Assembly: GCA_034509425.1 (NCBI GenBank)
Contig: JAVTVJ010000011.1
Coordinates: forward strand, 6,238,501-6,302,500
From: Eopsaltria australis
Lineage: Eukaryota > Chordata > Aves > Passeriformes > Petroicidae
Length of the DNA stretch: 64,000 bases
Direction: 5' to 3'
Positions 1 to 13,100 of the stretch are shown here, in pieces (the first letter of the stretch is position 1; each line of letters starts with the position of its first letter). A program made the translations under genes and the position numbers. Under the pieces are notes generated by a model. It ran no database searches. It worked only from the letters and a program-made list of their open reading frames with translations, and had not been told where the DNA came from.

Positions 1-954
1 AATGCAAAATATGCATCTAAATTAGATTAAGCAATACTGTATTTGAAAGTTTCAAAGAAAGACTGGTTATATTCAACAGAGCTACATTTAGGAATCAATA
101 CATTCTTAGAATCCTGAAAATCAAACTGACATGTAATACTGTAAAGTTTATGAAATTTAGAAGGCATCTCTTGCTGTCTGAAGAATATCCAGAATACTTC
201 ATTTAATTCTTTACACCTCTGCATTTCAAACTCTTCTGTACATTCACCACTTTGTCTCCATGAAATAACTCCACCATTTGCGGTTTATTTTTGTTCCACA
301 TTTAGTTGAAATTAACACCCAGCTGCATCAACTCAGTAGTTATTCACTTACTAATAATTGGTAAAATGAGGGTATAATCTCTTACTTCTTGATTTTTCTC
401 TATCATGTCACTCAGAGATGGAATAGAAAACAACCTTTACTATGTTCTAAATGAACACACAGAACAAAATCTTCAGCAAAGGAGCTGAATGATTTTCCTG
501 CATTTTAAGGCCTTCCTCAGTCTCAGATCCATGAAAAGTATCAGTGAAGAAAAAACTAAATTCTTATTGAATCACTTTTATATACTTGAGTTTCTTATGC
601 CTATCATAGTTGATATGAAGCAAATTTAAAAACAGATTCAATCTGAAACCATTCCTCCCTATTAAGGTTATTTTTTGGGATATGTGGCACATTTCTATTT
701 GAAGGTACTAAGCTGAATTTCTTTAGACTCCTTGAGGCATAAAACTAAGTACATGACAAAAATGTAGGACAAAAGTAAATATCTCTTATTATGTATTAGA
801 TGTTAACACATTCCTCTTCAAGACATCATGTCTGTCATTTTCTCTCATTCACTGAAACGAACTGAAAGACGATGGACTTTATATGTTGCTTTTGTACGTA
901 TTATAACTTCTACCTCAATATCAACAGACAGAGCTGTATTTTAATGCATTTTAC
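1..954 (-). other. ANKRD28: ANKRD28 intron 21 (partial)
   Basis: Non-coding sequence downstream of exon 21's donor. The expected next exon (starting GHETCVELL) was looked for on the minus strand and not found. No repeat family was recognised. Confidence 0.8.
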
Positions 955-1174
955 CATTGTAGCAGGCCCAGTGCAGTGATGTATAGCCGTGATTGTCTGC
1001 CATGGCAGGTGCTGCATCCACAGAAGCAGCTGACTGCAGGAGAGCTCCCAGAACACCTATATGGCCACACGCGGCTGACAAGTGGATGGGGGTCCGGCCC
1101 CTGCAGTCTCGTAGCAAGGACTTAGCACCATGTTGAAGCAATGCTTCCACACATTCCTCATGCCCAGTAACTGC
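955..1174 (-). CDS. ANKRD28: ANKRD28 coding exon 21 (residues 724-797), last exon in window
   Basis: This 220-nt exon has a strong pyrimidine-rich acceptor (CTCTCCCAG|GC) and donor AATG|GTAAAA. It encodes [20 protein letters not shown], then [40 protein letters not shown] and [13 protein letters not shown] plus one base of Gly. The next exon (expected to begin GHETCVELLL) is not found in positions 1-954, so the gene continues beyond the window. About 250 residues of the expected protein are missing. Confidence 0.98.
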
Positions 1175-4100
1175 CTGGGAGAGGGAGACAGGAAAGGGCC
1201 AGTTTGAAAATATTCATGTATGTAAACCAAGGTATAGAATTAAAGCAAGCAAACCTCAAGCAAATTCTTGCATTTTTAAGGAATAACAAAATAAGGTGTT
1301 ATTTTTATTCCTGAAAACAGCCATACTGTTGAGAAAACAGCAATCTATTATAATACTCATAACAATATTTTCTTGGAGTAACACTGAATGAACTACTAAT
1401 CTCTAGGGCTTATTCAATTGTCTTATCTGGCAGTCACTATAAACAAAATATGTGGCATGCATCACGCTTTTCTTCCTCCCATTAACACTACCTCCCCTGA
1501 ATAAAAAGCTGTACTCTAGGACCTCTCCAGAAAACACTTTACAGCAAGATTAGGAGGTTCTAGAAGTCCAAAGGAATTCTGAGGGTAGGCAGTAAACAGG
1601 CAGAAGCCAACTTTTGAATGCAACTAAAAATACAATTAAAAATTAAAATGTCAAGATGAGAATAATGAGAAATTCATCAACACTAAATATGAAGTCTTTA
1701 TTGGAAATTAGCATGTAGGGAACTGGAAAGGAAAGAAAGGGAATATTCTCTTACCCCTCTATGTAATGCTGTCCTTCCCCACTTATCTTTGGCATCTACA
1801 TTTGCTCCTTTGTTAAGGAGTGAATAAACGCAGTCGGTGTGCCCATTGAGAACTGACAACATCAGAGGAGTCCTAGGCAGAGACAGAAATAAAGTGGAAA
1901 TTCACTCTTGGAAATGTAACAGACTAGCACTCAGCTCAAGTATAAAAACTGCTATCCTTCCAGTCAACACTTGTTAATATTTACATCACCAATGACTTTC
2001 CACTCATTTGCCTTTCAGATTCAAGAAAATAAACTAACATCCCCCAGTACAGAAGTCCTGATTAAGTAACCAAAATCCATTTTCTCAGCATCTGGGCAGT
2101 ATGATACATTTTAGTTCCTTCCAACTGAATGAGAACATTTTTCACTCTCAACTTTGTTTATTGCAACAATCTCCTTTTAAAATAATTTAAAATAACTACT
2201 GTAAAATATTTGGTTTTTTCTTTTACGAAATGCAGTAACTTGTGTAGAAGAGAATGCCCATCATTTAAACTCACTGTCCATTTCCATCTTGAATGTCCAC
2301 CGCATTCTGTGGTTCTGCATTTCCTATCAATAGCCGCAAACATTCAGAATGACCATTTGTAGCTGTAAAACATTATAAAAATATGGGGTTAACTTTAATT
2401 GCCTTTGAGTAGAGCTCAAACAGAATGGCAACCTACCTGCTCAGACTACAGCCCATTAGCTTAAAAACCCACTTTATAGTTTTACCATTGTTATAACTTA
2501 AATTAAAATATGAACACTAAAAAATAATTTCAGAAATCAGGTATTCTCATCTGTACAGTTAGAAGCAACTGATTCCAACTGTCAATTGCCAGCAGTTTTT
2601 AAAAAATATATAAATGAGGCTGTACATTTAATAGTAATTGGAATATATACTTACACAACATACACAAGAAGGAACATCAAAATATAGGAATTAGAGTAAT
2701 TTTTGCTTGTTTTAAGGCACAGGTAAACATATACCTAGCAGATCATAGTCAGATTTTGTTATCAAGTGTAGCGTGTGCAGAGTTATAAAATAATAATGGA
2801 AATCTCATTTAGAAAGGGGAAGGAAATGTCATGCATAGATGTAATAAACCAAGCAGTTTAAAAAATGGAAACAGAACAAACAGAAAATTGAGAAATCTCA
2901 TTTAAATGCAACTCATGAAAATAAATGATTGCTTCTTGGAAGGGAAATTATTTCTGACCTACAGCTGCAGTATTCAGTCCACACAAGCACAGCAACAATT
3001 CATGTTTCTGTAGCTGACAGACATGCTAACACAAGTTAGGAAAGCTAAATCAAATAGAAGAATGCAGCTTGTGCTCATGGACAACAAATTAAGTAGTTAG
3101 AATGATGATGTTTTGTACATAATGCTCTTTTTAACTGCAACACTTCTGTAACACCATTACTATAAATGTCAAATTTAATAAGCCTATTTTTAAAGCAAGG
3201 AAAAAAATAAGACTATAGTGTGGATTCTAGACTCAGAGAAAGGCAGGCCTAGAGATGCTTTCTAGGAAAGTCAGCAAAAAAATACTGCAAAGGATTGCTG
3301 TTATTTTGAAAATGCTCAGGAGTGATTTAAATCCTTGGAAAAATATCAGAGTAAGTTTTCATGTCTCTTCTCAAACTGTCAAAATTCTCCAAGACTCCAG
3401 TAATTTTTAGAAATATTTTACTGCCAAGACAGGCAACTCAATTTGCCTATCTACATTTGGGCCTGCAGTTTGGGCTCCATGAAAGACGAGGAGAGATGCA
3501 GGGACCTGTTACTGACACCTGTCAGCACCGTCAGCTGGATGGACAAGGACAATGCACCCTTCCAGAGGAAGTGTGGAACAGCACTCCTTGGGCTCATCTG
3601 GTTTACTGGATTAATACTGGCTCCTGCCTGCAACTCTTTTGCTGCACCTTTCTCAGCACAGCATATACCTTAAAAGCCATCCTCTATTCCTAAACATTAC
3701 TTCTTAGAACATTAATGACAGAGACTTCTAAACAGATGATGCACTTCAAAAGCCAAAATTTTAGAGGTTAGTGGCTAGCACATACCTGCAGCATGAATTG
3801 GGGTCCTCTTTACAACGTAATCTTTCACCAAGATTGATGCTCCCTGATTAATGAGCACATCTACACATTCCACGTGTCCCTTGAAGGCAGCAAGATCCAG
3901 TGGTGTCCTTCCGTTGTTATTCCTCACATCAAGGTCCAGCAGTGACTGTACCAGCACTTCTAGAGCTTGATGGTGCCCATGATAGGCCTACAAGAGTAAG
4001 AAAATTCTTCAATTTTCCCATCCTTAACATTTTTCTCTTTCTTGCCAGAACTACATAAATGAAACTGTAAAGAGACCATTCTTATTTTAGCATGCAGAAC

Positions 4101-7100
4101 AGCAACTGATGCAGCACATAAGTAGTTACAACAGCTATGACTAATTTAAAAAACCCCACAATTTCAGCAAGAAGGTTGGTGGTTTTTTTCTGTTCTATCC
4201 TTTCAGTCAGCAACTGCAACTACTCTCAGAAAATCATCTGTCTTCAATCTGCATAAATAATAGTATTTTGACTACTGCATGTTTCATTGCTTTATGTTGT
4301 AGTTACATCATCCTCAGATTATTTCAAGTGAGGAACATAAGCAAACTTAAGTAATTCCTTTTACCTTTTACCTACATAAATTATTTAAAAAAGCACACCT
4401 CTAATAAGTATTCAGTACAAACAGCTTTCATTTACCACTTTCAAAGATTATTTTTTACTTTGGAGATATATACATGTACTGCATTAGACTCTATTTGCAG
4501 AAAGTCCAGTGTGGTTTTTTAATTGCTTTAAATTCAGTGAAAAGATCAAAGCTACACATTGTGCTGGTTACTCTGTATTTTGAATATTTTTGTACAGACA
4601 GAATTTCATCACTGTCCTACATTACTCCTTGTGCAAATCTTTCTTAAAGTATTGAGGACAAACGCTTCTCATACTAAACAATTATGAGAGTAAAACAATG
4701 TAATGATTAAAGAAGTCATAATTACTTATGGAACAAGTCTTATAAAAGTTTCATTAACATAAATTTTAATTAGAAGATTCCACATGAAAGCTCTTCCATG
4801 AAGCAAGTTTCAAGCGAAATGCAAAAATCATCCTGTACACCTCATTCAGGAATCTTAGTACATATGTTTGCATTTTGTTTATGGTTATTAACCTATTTTG
4901 AAAATCCAGAATGAATAAAACCTGTGCAACAACTGTTTGCCACCAGAAGAGCTGTCACCACTAAAGAACTGAGCACTTACAGCCAAATGCAGTGGACTTA
5001 TAGGCGCTCTGTTGTCTGAGTCATTCAGCATGTCAGCACCTGATGTTTCCATCAGCTTAGAGAGAGAAAGTCAGAGTCAGTGCAAAAACCCCTCACCTTT
5101 GAAAACACTCAGCAATAATTGTACAGTTTCCCATATACACAGATTGAAAAATAAAGGAGAAAAAATAGGAAGAATAGTACAGGATTACAGATCTCCTGAT
5201 CTTCAACCTTTTACTGAGTTTGAATCAACTGCAACATCTCCCCCATATTCATATTCCAACCCCAGTAGTTTAATTTTACATAATAATGCAGTAATTCAAT
5301 CAGAAACAAAACTATAATTAGTATTTTTTCTAAAATAGCAATATGAAAGATGAATAAAAGGAAGACAAGGACAGGTGACAGCAGCAGCAGCAGGAAAAAA
5401 AAAACAAACCCCAAACATCAGCCAAGTAAGCATTTTGATTAAGTGAAAAGTCAGCAAGAAAACAGTAAGAAAGGCCAGAAGGCAGGATGGATTTCTCAGA
5501 ACAGAAAAACATTTCTCAGAGAGAAAATATGGACTTGGAAAAAGCAAAAGCATTATAACATTAAAATACCTATGTATATACATTTCTATTTGTGACTTTC
5601 AGATGTGTTCTAAAGTTTTAATTCTGGGTCTTTTTCAAGACCATATTCAATTAAGTACATTAGTAGAATTAAAACATTCAAATGGTTTGAAGAACACCAA
5701 ATACATTCAAATTACATTTTCATTATCATACTTTCACATCATGGTCATCTAATTGTTTAAGTAAAAACCAGATGGCTTAAAAAATAATTTCCCATTTAAA
5801 AATTCCAAAGTCCAAGTAAATCTAAACTGTAGTTGAAATTAAATAATACATTCATGCATTGAATAAATGGTGGAATAAGCCTAAAAAATAGGCAGTATTT
5901 TTAAAACTACATGTTCCCTTTTGCTCTATAGTAGTACTTAAAAAGTGAGAAATAATACACTTACAACATCTAGAGGCGTTTCGCTTGCAATCTGTAATTA
6001 AAAACATTCACAATTCATGTTTGAATACATTTAAATATAGAAGTTTTGATAAAATTTTAATAAAAACACTGAAGTTGTATAACACAGCATATCAAATAAC
6101 ATAGATATTTTGGCAAAGATAGCAATAAAAAAACTAACTACAGCTTTATTTTCTAAAATTCTATTATGTGGCCAGTAGTTACTGTAACTGCATGACCTAT
6201 TTTATTAGGCACCCTTTCTTTACAGGTTTTCCCCACATTTTCATTTGCTCCTTTCAAATGACATTCATGAAATTTCTTAAAAGTTCTCAATGGAATAACT
6301 TGTGGTTATTTTATTTCAGCCACCAGCAAAAAAAAAAATTAGATGTATAGTCTAAATTAAGAAACAAACCCAAACTAATATCCCACATCCTTGACCAGTT
6401 ATCTCTTCATCTGAGCATTTTTCATCTTTTTAAGCCAGTATCTAGCATCCTACCTCCTTACTCTGCTTCTGTTTTAGGAATGCCTTAAATTTATCTGCAC
6501 AGAGGCTGAGAAATAGTATTGACCCAGCTGACAGCTGAGGTGGAGGAATCCCCTGGCCTCTCCATCACACCCTCTAAGAGCAGCTGTGACACCTTTCACC
6601 TATGATGTTTTCTTACCAATTCAAGACACAAGCGATGACCATAAGCAGCTGAATAATGAACTGCATTGTATCCTTGCTTGTCGCGGATCCCAGGGTTGGC
6701 ATCGTTTCTTAGCAAGTATTCCAGGCACCTATTCAAATTGACATATGCAACCATGTATCTAAATGCTGAATTTCAACTTAACGCTAAGTGATAAATTGTT
6801 CCAATTCAACTGGAAAATAGAATACAGCACACAGGGACACTGATTTAATGTTCGATATTGGCTAGGACTAGAGAAAGCTACCTCATTACATTAAATTTAA
6901 AGGTCAATCACAAAGCCTCAAAATTTGAAATAACCCTTCTCTGCAGACATCCTGCACCTTCTGAGTTATCTGACTTGGTTAAAACTAGTATTTCACGGCT
7001 GTTTTCCTCCTAGCTAACACAACTGCAGTTACCTTTGCTAATACCAATGATTACTATTTTGCATGTTTTCTGCATTAATCTCTTCTTCTGTACGTTACAT

Positions 7101-10100
7101 AGAAAGTAGAGAAAGTAGCTGAGTTCCTGATGGTAACATACAAGAGTAACACACACACACACATACATCCACTACCAGACAATATTTTTTTGATTCATTT
7201 ATACAGTAATCACTCAGTTGTTGACATACTTATATCCTACCATTCCTTACTGTCATTAGACAAATTTATAAGGCAGAACATGATCAGCCCAGCTTCAATC
7301 AAGGACACTCAGCCAGGAGGATGAGAAATGGGGGATTCCAGTCAGCTCATTCTCTCCCCAGTTTTCTGTTTTTAAGAGACTCCATGTGTGCACACTAAAT
7401 GATTGTAAGCGATAGCCCTGCTGTTTCGTAATTTTATATTGTCTATCATTTCAGCAACATTTTCCAAAGTCATTATCATGACCTTGAACTTGCTGGTGAA
7501 GCCATTTGTTATTCTGAAGTGTACAACAGGTCACCATCCCTTCTTTCTGGGATCACTAAGTACTTCTTTATCAGAGGTGCACTCTCACTTCCATCATTTT
7601 TTGCCCAGCATAAACAAGGATGTGGTGAAAATCTTGAGTTTTAAAGAATAACATATATAACATAAGATGCAAGTAACTTTAAAACTAGTTCAGTGTATGT
7701 AAAAAAATGCTACTTGTAAAGCATATCTATGTTTTTAACCAATTAATTCAGGCTTTATTTGCCCAGTAAACAAATGCCTGGGTTTCATTAATTACAACTG
7801 TTCTTGCATTTTTTGATTTTACCTGAAATAGGATGAGATTTTTGAGAACCCAAAGACAAATCAATCTGTCTCATTAAGTAAGAATTTCAGTTCTTAAATT
7901 TCATTTGTCCAATCATCTAACTTTATTTTTAACTTGAATCAGTAATTTTGTGTTAACATTCATGGCTCATTAACAAATGTTGCATGTCACTGGCTTTGGC
8001 TACCTAAATTTTTACAATGCACTAAATATGCTGCAGTCTACTGAAAATCCTCAAGCAGCCAATCTTTCCAGTGCAAACCAGATAATTATTTTTGACGTTT
8101 CTATGCATCCAGGAGAGAGATTATCTTTGCATCTTTTGCATACTTAACTTTCCTCAACAGGTCTCTTAAAAAGGAGATTAATCAAACTTTCTGAAAGCCC
8201 AAGTAAATTAAATTTATTTCCCATCTATTTATTGGTGCACATTCCATTAGAAAATTCTAACATAGAAGCAGCATAGTTTTTTCCTCCTCTAAGATGCTGC
8301 TTATTCTATCTCATTCTGAAATTATGCTTTCTCTCGTCTTGACAAAATAGGGCTTATTGGTGTTTGTTCCACATCAAAAGCACTTGTTAAAGATACAAAG
8401 AAATACTTTCAAACAGGAATAAACTGGAAAATAATTTTCAACGAAAACATCCCTGTCTCTAAAATCTGTCTTTAAAGATGCCTGAACAGAGACCATAAAA
8501 TAGGGTATCAATATATTTTGAATTTTACATAGATAGTTTCCTGACATGTTTTTCCCAGGCTTTATATTCCAACTCCAGTAATCATTTTTAACTTCATTCC
8601 TGTTTTGAATGAGCTGAGCAGCACTGGTTGTCCAGCTGTTACTAATCATCTTGGTGCATCAATATAAAAAGCGTCCCCTCTGGCCATTCTGCTTTGCAGC
8701 CTGTGTCTTCCAGAGACCCAAATGTTAATCAGAAGGGCAACAGCCCCGTGGGCTCCAGAGATGATGCTCTGAGTTACCTCACAAAGCTCTGCAGTATTGT
8801 CATCCTCATTCCTGCTCCTGCCTTTTTTAAGACAGATGGCAAAACGATGTCATCTGAAGAACCATTATAGTTTGGAAGTTTTCAGAGCAACTGTGAAGCT
8901 AAAATTAATCCTAGCTCAACTTGTAAGAGGGCAATTAAAGTAAAATTATCTCAGCAAGCTCCAGCAAGAATTGAAATTATTTCTAAAAAGCAGCAGACAA
9001 TTTAATTTTGAAATTTGGTTTTACATAAAAAAAGCACATTCTTCAAATGGAAATTAAATGGCCATGGAAGTATTCTTTATTTAGCTTTCAAAACGCAATC
9101 TGTAAGTTGTACACCACCTCATTCCTATTGCTACCTCACCCTTTAAAAGGTGCTGTATTAAAACAGCATTAAAAAAAAAGATGATTTGGCACGAAGCAGC
9201 TCTTCTCCAGGGAAGGTGTCACTGTGTGCATGTGGAATGTGATGCTGCACACCATGACCTGCATATGTGAGTGTGTGCACAAGCAACTGCTGCTTTTCTT
9301 GTCTCCTCAATATATGTAATGTCTGTAGCTTAAGTAAACTCATCAGTTTGGTGCTACCTATAGACACTTTGCAAACAAGCATTTAAGTCATTAATAAATG
9401 TGTCAAATATAACCACTGGCTAGAAAATAAACACACGTAAGAGAACAGTGTATTTATGAAAGATTCTGGATGCATTTCATTAAGAAAAGTGTAACTACAT
9501 CATAAAAATTTACACTATCAAGAGATAGTCATGTTTAGCATTCCAACTCTGGTTTATTCAAACATCAAATAGATTTATCTTATGTTGCAGTATCTAGTTA
9601 ATATCCATCCTTCATGAGAATTTGATTTTAAGGCAAAATGACCCCACTGCCCACAATCAACTTAATAACCCCCACAAAGGATATTTATTCAACCACTACA
9701 CAGCAGATCTATTCCCAATTCCTGATTTAGGACATCTGCATTACAGGACATAAAATTTTTACAATACATTTTCCCACTGTTCATTTTTTTCCTCTGAAAT
9801 ATTTGTTACATAAAGTCTTTTATATACAGTGCACACACCACTGTCAAGTTTCATCTTTAAAAATACAAAACATGTATTTGGCAAATCTGAAGGCAGAACA
9901 TACACGAATTCACAGCTCAAATGTTCCTAATGAGAAAGGCTTTAGTACAAAGCATGCCACTTACTTCCCATCTGTGTCTGATGCAGCTGCATAGTGCAGA
10001 GGTGTACAGCCCCTCTCATCAAGGTCATTCACACTAGCTCCAGATCCCACAAGGGCAAACAGGCACTGATAATTACAATTGGCAGCAGCATAATGGAGTG

Positions 10101-13100
10101 GAGTTCTTTAGTACACATTTAAATGAAAAGTACAATGGTAAATAACAGCAAAATAATATTATAGAGACAGAAAAAGCAAAATAAAGTGAAACTTAAATCC
10201 TCCTTACACTTTTAAATAAGTATTTGTGGTGAAGAATGCATCATTACAGTACTAAAGAATAGGGCCATTTTCTAGGGACCACTTAATAATGCTGAACCAT
10301 ATATAGGGGATTTATCTGCCAGCCAAAATATGCACAAACTTTGCATTAAAGGAAGCTTTATGTGAATTTTCTTGTGTAAACTTATAGAGGGAAATTCAGG
10401 TTTTTTTAGAAATACTGTTTTCTGTTAAGTAATTTTAAGCCACATGGAAAAATATGGACAAATCAAAAATTGCACAACAACTAAACATAGCACAAATACA
10501 ACACAACAATTGCACAAACAGACATTTTTAATAAACAGATCAGAATTTTGCCTAAGAGAGGAAAACATTATTATTTTTATCTATACTGACATAGCAGAGG
10601 CACTGTTAAATGTACCTTGTCTTCTTATAAGAAAACCATGAAATATTAGTACTGATGTATAATCTCAGAGAAAACTTATCCCAGCTTCAAATACATAAAC
10701 AATTCTCTAAATATGCCAGTTTGGCTAAAATTTTAAAAGTACCAAGATGACTCAGAATTCCATTTTCTATTTTTAAAAAGAGACTGCTACTATAAATATC
10801 TCGATTTGGAGGAGATACTCACGCTCTTTTCTCTCCCTTAAAATATCTTTTTCCCATTTCTCTCAATTTTAAACTAATATTTTCTATTCCCTGAAATAAT
10901 TGCTCTATATGACATGAATGTAAAACCAAAATCCAAACCAAATCAACAACTTTAGATAACAAAAGTTGTGAGAGATAGTTGTTCCTTTCTCAGGAAATAA
11001 TGGAAGTGCAATTTAAAGCAAAATACAACTTTGGATCCATAAATTTTTCCTTAAGTCCAACTCCTACTGTTCACATCCCAGAAAATCATATTTTCCATGA
11101 TGTGATCTGAGATTTTACATGAGAACTGATCCTGCCATCTACACTTAAATAATCCTATACTAAAAATAGAAATCAATGTCATTCCAAAAGAGTTCAAAGC
11201 TCAAACAGGGAAACAGAAAGGGATGGATATCATGAAAGGAAAAAGGTGAAGCAGTTATAATAAAATACTGGGTATTTTACTAAGAGAGCTTAGAAATAGC
11301 CACAGATTTGACTAATACATTATTTGGAAAACATTAGTAATGTCCTTGGATGAGAGCAATTTAAACACATTAGATCCATGCTATAAGGAAAAAAGGTTCA
11401 TAAAAATTGCAGTTGAATATGAAATTCAGTCTTTAAAAACAAGACTAAACACCTACCTAGCAAAACAGGATTAACAAAATATGTTTATGACTTTTGAGAA
11501 TACATGCTGAAACACTGTATATTAGAGACATCATATCATAAAAAACCGCTTAAACTAGAACACAGACTTGGCCACATATCAATAAGCTGCTTCTGCAATA
11601 CTTTTAATAGCCCTTTACAATAAACAAATCTAGAATGTCTTACCTTCCAAATCTGTCCTTTTTGTTGAAGTCTGCACCAGTATTTAGCAGAAGATTTAGG
11701 CACTCCAAATTCCTATTAAATTAATACACTATTACTTATGATTGTAAGCTTTTTTTCCTTAATATTGGCCTCTACAAATATCAGAACAGCTACACATGTA
11801 CATCTCAGATGTTATTTCTAATGAAACTGAACGATAATGTGGAATTTTTGATAAATACATTTCAGAATGTAAAATAGATTCCATAATTTCTGCACCAAAC
11901 CATTAAAAAATATAAATTATTTCAAGACCACATATATAAATTTAATTGATATTAAATGGCATGCATAAAGCACATAAACGTGAACCTAATTCAGTAAAAA
12001 ATTTAATTCTTATAAACAAACAAACAATAACACCTGCATGTCACATGCTTTTGCTACCAGGCTTCCAGCACAGAGGCAAGATTTTACTGCGTATTTTTTA
12101 AGGCCAAACGTAAATTCCAACATATGTGTTTACATTTTAGTGTAATCAATTTTCAATAAAATATGATCATCAGAATATATGTACTATATAATTTATTGTT
12201 TAAACACTATTCTTGGTAACTTTCCTAAACTGGAGATGAGTGTGGGAACATGTCACAAATTATTTGGTTTTTATATTGAAAGATAGCATTTCAACCTTTA
12301 TCACTTCCAACAAGGATGTATCTAGCAAGTACTTTTGACTTAGAATGATTACTTAACACTATTACTTAAACAACATTCAAACAGAAAAATGAAAGTATCA
12401 ATATAATGGAATTCTTGTGTCCCACAAAGTGTGTCATGAAATTTATTACCCAGTTCTTCCAGGCAATTTTGAGTAGCTGCTATAGAAAACCTACAATACA
12501 ATAACAATAATCAATATGGATCACAACTCAAGTGATGAGCAAGTAGTTCTGACTACTTCATCCACCTAAGCTCTGGAATTTAATTATTGCTTTTAGTTTA
12601 TTTAGACTGACCTTTTATTTATGGTAAAAACCAATTTCCCAAAGTTGCTGCTCTCTATCTCATGTCCCACAGTGATCTGAGGTGGGCATGCCATCTTTGA
12701 ATGCTGTAAATTCTAAAAATTTTATCATCATCCATGGGAATTTAAAAAAAAATCAGTTCATCCCCAAACATAAACCTAAGATAAGGCTGATGATACTTGG
12801 ACACTGTACTCCAGCAACGACTTATTAAGCTGAACAGTTAAGAATTTTATTTTTGTTTGCAGATAGAAGCCATCTTGAAATTATTTTCATGTTTACTTAA
12901 GTTCCAAGGGGAGAGGGCAGGAAAAACAGAGAGGAAATAATAGAAAAATGAATAAGAATGATCAGCAATTGAAAAAGAAACACTGACTATGAAAGCATGA
13001 ATGCTTTTTTACACACCCTCCAGCTGCAGCTGCATGAAGACAAGTCCTGCCAAAGTCATCTGGTGTGTCAATGTCAAAACCTACAAAGCAAATATTTTGT

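Larger units (their letters stand above)
1175..3785 (-). other. ANKRD28: ANKRD28 introns 20, 19 and 18
   Basis: Introns of 580, 402 and 1,423 bp surround exons 20 and 19. They contain only AT-rich unique sequence. Overlapping open frames near 3,361-3,693 on both strands have no recognisable similarity and are judged chance. Confidence 0.8.
3988..6616 (-). other. ANKRD28: ANKRD28 introns 17, 16 and 15
   Basis: Introns of 993, 909 and 625 bp surround exon 17 and the microexon. There is a short CAG run (about 5380-5392) next to an A-run. Nothing else was recognised. Confidence 0.8.

Noticed and set aside
3361..3693. Overlapping open frames on both strands in intron 18
   Set aside because: Mutually exclusive frames without recognisable proteins, flanked by well-defined exons 19 and 18.
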